Part shown: positions 63,552-64,000 of the stretch, piece by piece
How positions within the stretch are numbered: the first letter of the stretch is position 1
Layout: every line of letters starts with the position of its first letter
From: Bremerella sp. JC817
GTDB taxonomy: Bacteria > Planctomycetota > Planctomycetia > Pirellulales > Pirellulaceae
DNA: 64,000 nucleotides
Assembly (NCBI RefSeq): GCF_040718835.1
Contig: NZ_JBFEFG010000268.1
Location: 124,001-188,000, forward strand
Direction: 5' to 3'
Translations under genes and position numbers: made by a program
Notes under the pieces: model-generated
Seen by the model: the letters and a program-made list of their open reading frames with translations, nothing else
Told to the model about the DNA's origin: nothing
The model's database searches: none

Positions 63552-64000
63552 ATGAATTTTCGCCATCTTCGCACTCATTTTCTGGTGGCCGGGTTTCTTC
63601 TATTGGCCGCCATTGGCAGCGCCGGGGCCTGGAGCATTGTCACCATCGAACAGATGGGAGCACGTATGGGCGATACGCTTAATACGCACCAGCAAACGAT
63701 CGACATCGCTGTCGAGATGATCACCCTTCTCGAAGAAGAAGACGAAGCGATCTTGATGGCGTTAAATGGCCAAACCGAAGAGGCCCATGCCAAGCTGAAG
63801 GCCGATCGAGAGGCTTTCGATCAGGCCTGCGTCGATTTAGAACCACTTCTTGAGTCGGAACAGGATCATCACAACTTCAAATTGGCTCGTGTTCATGTCG
63901 AGCAGTTTCGTCAGGTGAGTGACGCGTTGTTGGGGGAAGAATTCAGCCACGAAGCGTTCGACGATTACGTCAACGTTGTCCATCCTGCGTTAACGTTGAC
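63552..64000 (+). CDS. Membrane sensor, 5' part (cut by the window end)
   Basis: The ATG at 63552 has AAAGGA seven bases upstream, and the frame is open to the window end (149 codons). The first 32 residues form a signal anchor (LVAGFLLLAAIGSAGAW), followed by a helical four-helix-bundle-like extracytoplasmic domain with many Glu and His (MGDTLNTHQQTIDIAVEMI, LLEEEDEAILMALNG), as in chemoreceptor-type (MCP_1/4HB) sensors of kinases. The second helix, HAMP and kinase parts would lie beyond. It is a likely histidine kinase partner of the regulator at 61886. Confidence 0.72.
   Translation, partial: MNFRHLRTHFLVAGFLLLAAIGSAGAWSIVTIEQMGARMGDTLNTHQQTIDIAVEMITLLEEEDEAILMALNGQTEEAHAKLKADREAFDQACVDLEPLLESEQDHHNFKLARVHVEQFRQVSDALLGEEFSHEAFDDYVNVVHPALTL

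Overview
The window looks like chromosomal DNA of a planctomycete, probably of the Pirellula/Rhodopirellula/Blastopirellula type. This is inferred from gene content: a DUF1559 prepilin-type protein, a carboxypeptidase-regulatory-like lipoprotein, two MoxR/DUF58/VWA operons, very long secreted HEAT and coiled-coil proteins, and moderately GC-rich coding DNA with many long antisense shadow frames. No rRNA, tRNA, CRISPR array, insertion sequence or phage gene was seen.

Region 1 (1-16.8 kb) is metal efflux. Two complete RND tripartite systems converge on a terminator near 8.65 kb. The plus-strand system (416-8578) has an outer-membrane factor, adaptor and CzcA-like pump interleaved with three small His-rich exported proteins. 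The minus-strand system (16730-8697) has an outer-membrane factor, a Cys-rich exported protein, a small YHS-like lipoprotein, a CusB-like adaptor with two metal-binding modules and a DUF3347-like tail, and a CusA-like pump with the full copper/silver methionine triad. No metal-responsive regulator is encoded nearby.

Region 2 (17.2-34.3 kb) holds a YebC/PmpR-type gene and then a roughly 16-kb plus-strand operon: MoxR ATPase, DUF58, two VWA membrane proteins, a large coiled-coil membrane protein, a DUF4159 protein, a tetraheme c-type cytochrome lipoprotein, a thioredoxin-HEAT protein and a SIMPL protein, closed by a terminator.

Region 3 (34.3-42 kb) begins with the remnant of a Ser/Thr kinase gene and an unknown protein. 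A set that looks like sugar or sugar-acid catabolism follows: GH32/43-like glycosidase, GntP-type permease, IlvD/Edd dehydratase and DapA-family aldolase.

Region 4 (42.2-45.6 kb) is an isolated two-gene operon of a cytoplasmic thermolysin-like zinc peptidase and a soluble ComEC-type metallo-beta-lactamase protein. It is the least explained module here.

Region 5 (45.7-57.9 kb, minus strand) is a second MoxR operon of classical Bat type. BatB is fused to BatC and BatD to BatE, and the fused BatC carries a long Gln/Asp repeat. Immediately upstream lie a histidine kinase and a sigma-54-type response regulator. A near-perfect sigma-54 promoter with a dyad behind it lies between the regulator and moxR, suggesting that this two-component system controls the Bat operon.

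Region 6 (58.2-64 kb) has an aldo/keto reductase, an exported cyanophycinase-like peptidase, a lipoprotein, a DUF1559 prepilin-like protein, a second sigma-54 response regulator and, divergent from it, the start of a membrane sensor cut by the window end.
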